Below are positions 62,239 through 64,000 of a DNA stretch of 64,000 nt, in pieces. The stretch spans positions 1,615,470-1,679,469 of the forward strand of contig NZ_AP018290.1 of the NCBI RefSeq assembly GCF_002368415.1, given 5' to 3'. The notes under the pieces are model-generated. The model made no database searches. It was not told where the DNA came from and saw nothing but the letters and a program-made list of their open reading frames with translations. The translations under genes were made by a program, and so were the position numbers. This DNA is from Calothrix sp. NIES-4105. Its GTDB lineage: Bacteria; Cyanobacteriota; Cyanobacteriia; Cyanobacteriales; Nostocaceae. The first letter of the stretch is position 1; every line of letters starts with the position of its first letter.

Positions 62239-63522
62239 ATGAGTAGTCCTAACAACAACGCTAACAGTATTTTTAATCAGACATCAAAATTTCCTGACTT
62301 TAGCCAGTCAGGTTATATCGTAGAGTCTGTGTTGGGATACAACCTCACTGGTGGAATCACTTACAAAGCTAAAACTGTAAGTCAAGAGCAAAGTGTAGTT
62401 ATTAAACAGTTTCAGTTTGCCACAGTTGGCGCCAGTTGGTCAGGTTTTGATGCTATGGAGCGCGAAGTTAACTTGCTTCAACACCTTGAACACCCACGTA
62501 TACCTAAATATATTGACTGTTTTGAGACAGATACGGGTTTTTGTTTAGTGCAACAGTATATCAATGCTCGTTCTCTAGCTGCTTGGATGTACACTCCCCT
62601 ACTCCCACTCAAAAGACCAAGTTTACAACAGGCACCAGTTCAGGAAATATTATCATTATCATTATTAGATTATGTTGAGGAAGTAGCCACAGGGGTATTG
62701 TCCATATTAGTTTACCTTCAACAACAGGCGCCATCAGTTATACATCGCGATATAAAACCTGAGAATATTTTAGTCGATGACCAATTGAATGTATACTTAG
62801 TCGATTTTGGTTTGGCACAAATTGGAGGCGAGCTAAATGGCGCCAGTACAATGGTGAAGGGAACACTAGGATTTATGCCACCAGAACAAATGTTTGGTAG
62901 GTCGTTAACGAATGCATCAGACTTGTACAGTTTGGGTATAACTTTAATTTGTTTACTAACACAAACCCCATCCAGCCAAGTTGGAAATTTGATTGATGAC
63001 TCATTCCGGTTTAAAATTCACCAGTTGTTACCAGAACTAAATATACATTGGATAGATTGGTTAGAGAAAATGGTCGCACCCAACGTTGAGCAGCGTTTTC
63101 CTGATGCAGCAACTGCCTTGAGTGTACTATTGAAAATTAATACTATTAGTCCTGTTGATTCTAGTAAATCACAGCAAAAATACCCTTTAGCTTTTACAAT
63201 TGCCCTTAGCGCATTGAGTATAGGTTTTCTTAGTGCCATGTCACTACACACGCTCGAACCAAAACCCTTACCTTTTGCCGTTCCAATTGAAGAACCACCT
63301 ATTAAACCTAAATCTTTTAAAAAGCACGACTGGATAAAGCGTTTCAGAAGAGCGCATGAATGTAATAATTGCTACTACAGAACTACTGATTTACGTGAAC
63401 AAGATTTGAGAAATCTCTACTTTGAAAACATTGATTCAGATGCCTTACCAAGTGTAACAAAATACAAAGCCTCTATAAAACATAATCGTTTGAGAGGCAC
63501 CAAACACCATGTTCATCATTAA
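62239..63522 (+). CDS. Serine/threonine protein kinase with C-terminal membrane helix
   Basis: 427 residues from ATG at 62239 (a TTG at 62227 is less likely). Kinase domain about 20-290: degenerate glycine loop (LGYNLTGGITYKAK), Lys in VVIKQF, catalytic loop VIHRDIKPENILVD near 167, DFGLA near 190, GTLGFMPPEQMFG. After it one membrane helix (LAFTIALSALSIGFLSAM) and a short extracytoplasmic tail with CNNCYY and a pentapeptide-like ending (DLREQDLRNLYFENI). Active-site residues are present. A cyanobacterial Hanks-type kinase; targets unknown. Confidence 0.9.
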   Translation: MSSPNNNANSIFNQTSKFPDFSQSGYIVESVLGYNLTGGITYKAKTVSQEQSVVIKQFQFATVGASWSGFDAMEREVNLLQHLEHPRIPKYIDCFETDTGFCLVQQYINARSLAAWMYTPLLPLKRPSLQQAPVQEILSLSLLDYVEEVATGVLSILVYLQQQAPSVIHRDIKPENILVDDQLNVYLVDFGLAQIGGELNGASTMVKGTLGFMPPEQMFGRSLTNASDLYSLGITLICLLTQTPSSQVGNLIDDSFRFKIHQLLPELNIHWIDWLEKMVAPNVEQRFPDAATALSVLLKINTISPVDSSKSQQKYPLAFTIALSALSIGFLSAMSLHTLEPKPLPFAVPIEEPPIKPKSFKKHDWIKRFRRAHECNNCYYRTTDLREQDLRNLYFENIDSDALPSVTKYKASIKHNRLRGTKHHVHH

Positions 63523-63586
63523 ATTTCAGCAGTGTATATCAGGCTACACGTATGATGCAAGCCTGATAGCACGTTTATTTAAATTT

Positions 63587-64000
63587 TTAGTTTATATCAT
63601 TACCGTAAACTATTCTGGCGCCCCAAAATAGTATGAGTACCATAATTGCTAACCAGTCGCGCGGTTTGAGTTTAAAATCGTGCCATTGAACACGGTGTTG
63701 GTTGGGACTTGTGAAACCACGTACTGTAATAGCGCTTGCCATTTGTTCTGCGCGCAAAAATAAGTTATCAAATAATCTTTCGGTGACTGTTAGCCAAATT
63801 TTGGCAGTTCCTTTAAATCCTATTTTCTTCCAATTGATAGCGCGCGTCATTATAGCTCGTATCAAATTTTGTATTTCTTCTAGCACTAGAGGTATAAACC
63901 GTAATGACAGGGTTAACGTCAAAGTTACTTCTGTAATTGGTATTTTAAATATTTTTAATGGCTGCATCAAATTTTCTAAAGCAGCTGTAATTTCTTCCGG
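63587..64000 (-). CDS. Energy-coupling factor T component, CbiQ/EcfT family (partial)
   Basis: The frame is open to the right edge, so the gene starts beyond the window. Visible 137 residues: PEEITAALENLMQPL, IPITEVTLTLTLSLRFIPLV, and the coupling segment with AEQMASAITVRGFTSPNQHR, which has the A-R-G motif that contacts the ABC ATPases. Membrane helices lie at both ends. It forms the transmembrane scaffold of ECF-type uptake of vitamins or metals; the S component is not visible. Confidence 0.85.
   Translation of the reverse strand, partial: PEEITAALENLMQPLKIFKIPITEVTLTLTLSLRFIPLVLEEIQNLIRAIMTRAINWKKIGFKGTAKIWLTVTERLFDNLFLRAEQMASAITVRGFTSPNQHRVQWHDFKLKPRDWLAIMVLILFWGARIVYGNDIN

Overview
The window is cyanobacterial chromosome, almost certainly from a filamentous, probably heterocyst-forming (Nostocales-type) species. 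Support comes from the pipX-pipY-sepF-proC neighbourhood (PipX is cyanobacterial), a cyanovirin-type lectin, AAA-like/WD40 and pentapeptide-repeat proteins, PEP-CTERM remnants, a FAAL-ACP-thioesterase, nifJ, short iterated intergenic repeats, and low GC (about 39-40 % by eye). The palindrome GGCGCC occurs roughly 82 times by hand count, where a few are expected, while the usual cyanobacterial HIP1 octamer GCGATCGC was seen only twice.

Layout. 0-12 kb: end of a Rieske oxygenase, TerB-like protein, MscS channel, then a YqcI/YcgG (GntA-family) protein, a carboxyethylornithine-synthase-like dehydrogenase and a MATE exporter that may form a small-metabolite group; a secreted cyanovirin-N homologue; small unknown genes; wreckage of an NRPS/PKS thioesterase and a PEP-CTERM protein; a DUF4231 membrane protein. 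10.9-17 kb: two divergent AAA-like (AAA_35-type) genes, one with 14 WD40 repeats, around 1.26 kb of AT-rich spacer. 17-23 kb: pentapeptide protein, then a lipid-type group (FAAL-ACP-TE, class 3 lipase, fatty acid hydroxylase).

23-46 kb is a worn accessory region. It holds copies and fragments of the AAA-like genes, a four-gene operon ending in an FtsK/HerA-type ATPase that has lost its P-loop, a PNPOx-fold/PAS-like pair, a frameshifted antitoxin, a compact Hint-GIY-YIG toxin with a putative immunity gene, a BrxL (BREX) C-terminal relic, a HEPN-like gene, and an eroded conjugation block on the minus strand (VirD4-type coupling protein, exported and coiled-coil proteins, a decapitated AAA+ ATPase). 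A strongly structured, gene-free segment at 41577-41766 lies between the conjugation genes and an Xre regulator.

This accessory stretch ends inside nifJ: at about 46270 the reading frame of pyruvate:flavodoxin oxidoreductase begins abruptly in mid-protein, with about 400 N-terminal residues missing. That could be a dead deletion or one end of a heterocyst-type interruption element whose other border lies outside the window.

46-64 kb is denser and more conserved: a TSUP exporter, an ATP-grasp protein, Pmp3/YqaE, SUI1, UbiD, tRNA-Val(UAC), DUF2227, MazG, ProC, SepF, YggS/PipY, PipX, AcpS, a TrpE/PabB-family synthase, a Ser/Thr kinase, and an EcfT/CbiQ protein cut by the right edge. Several families of short dispersed repeats are described individually. 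Functions are assigned by recognition of motifs only; no searches were run.
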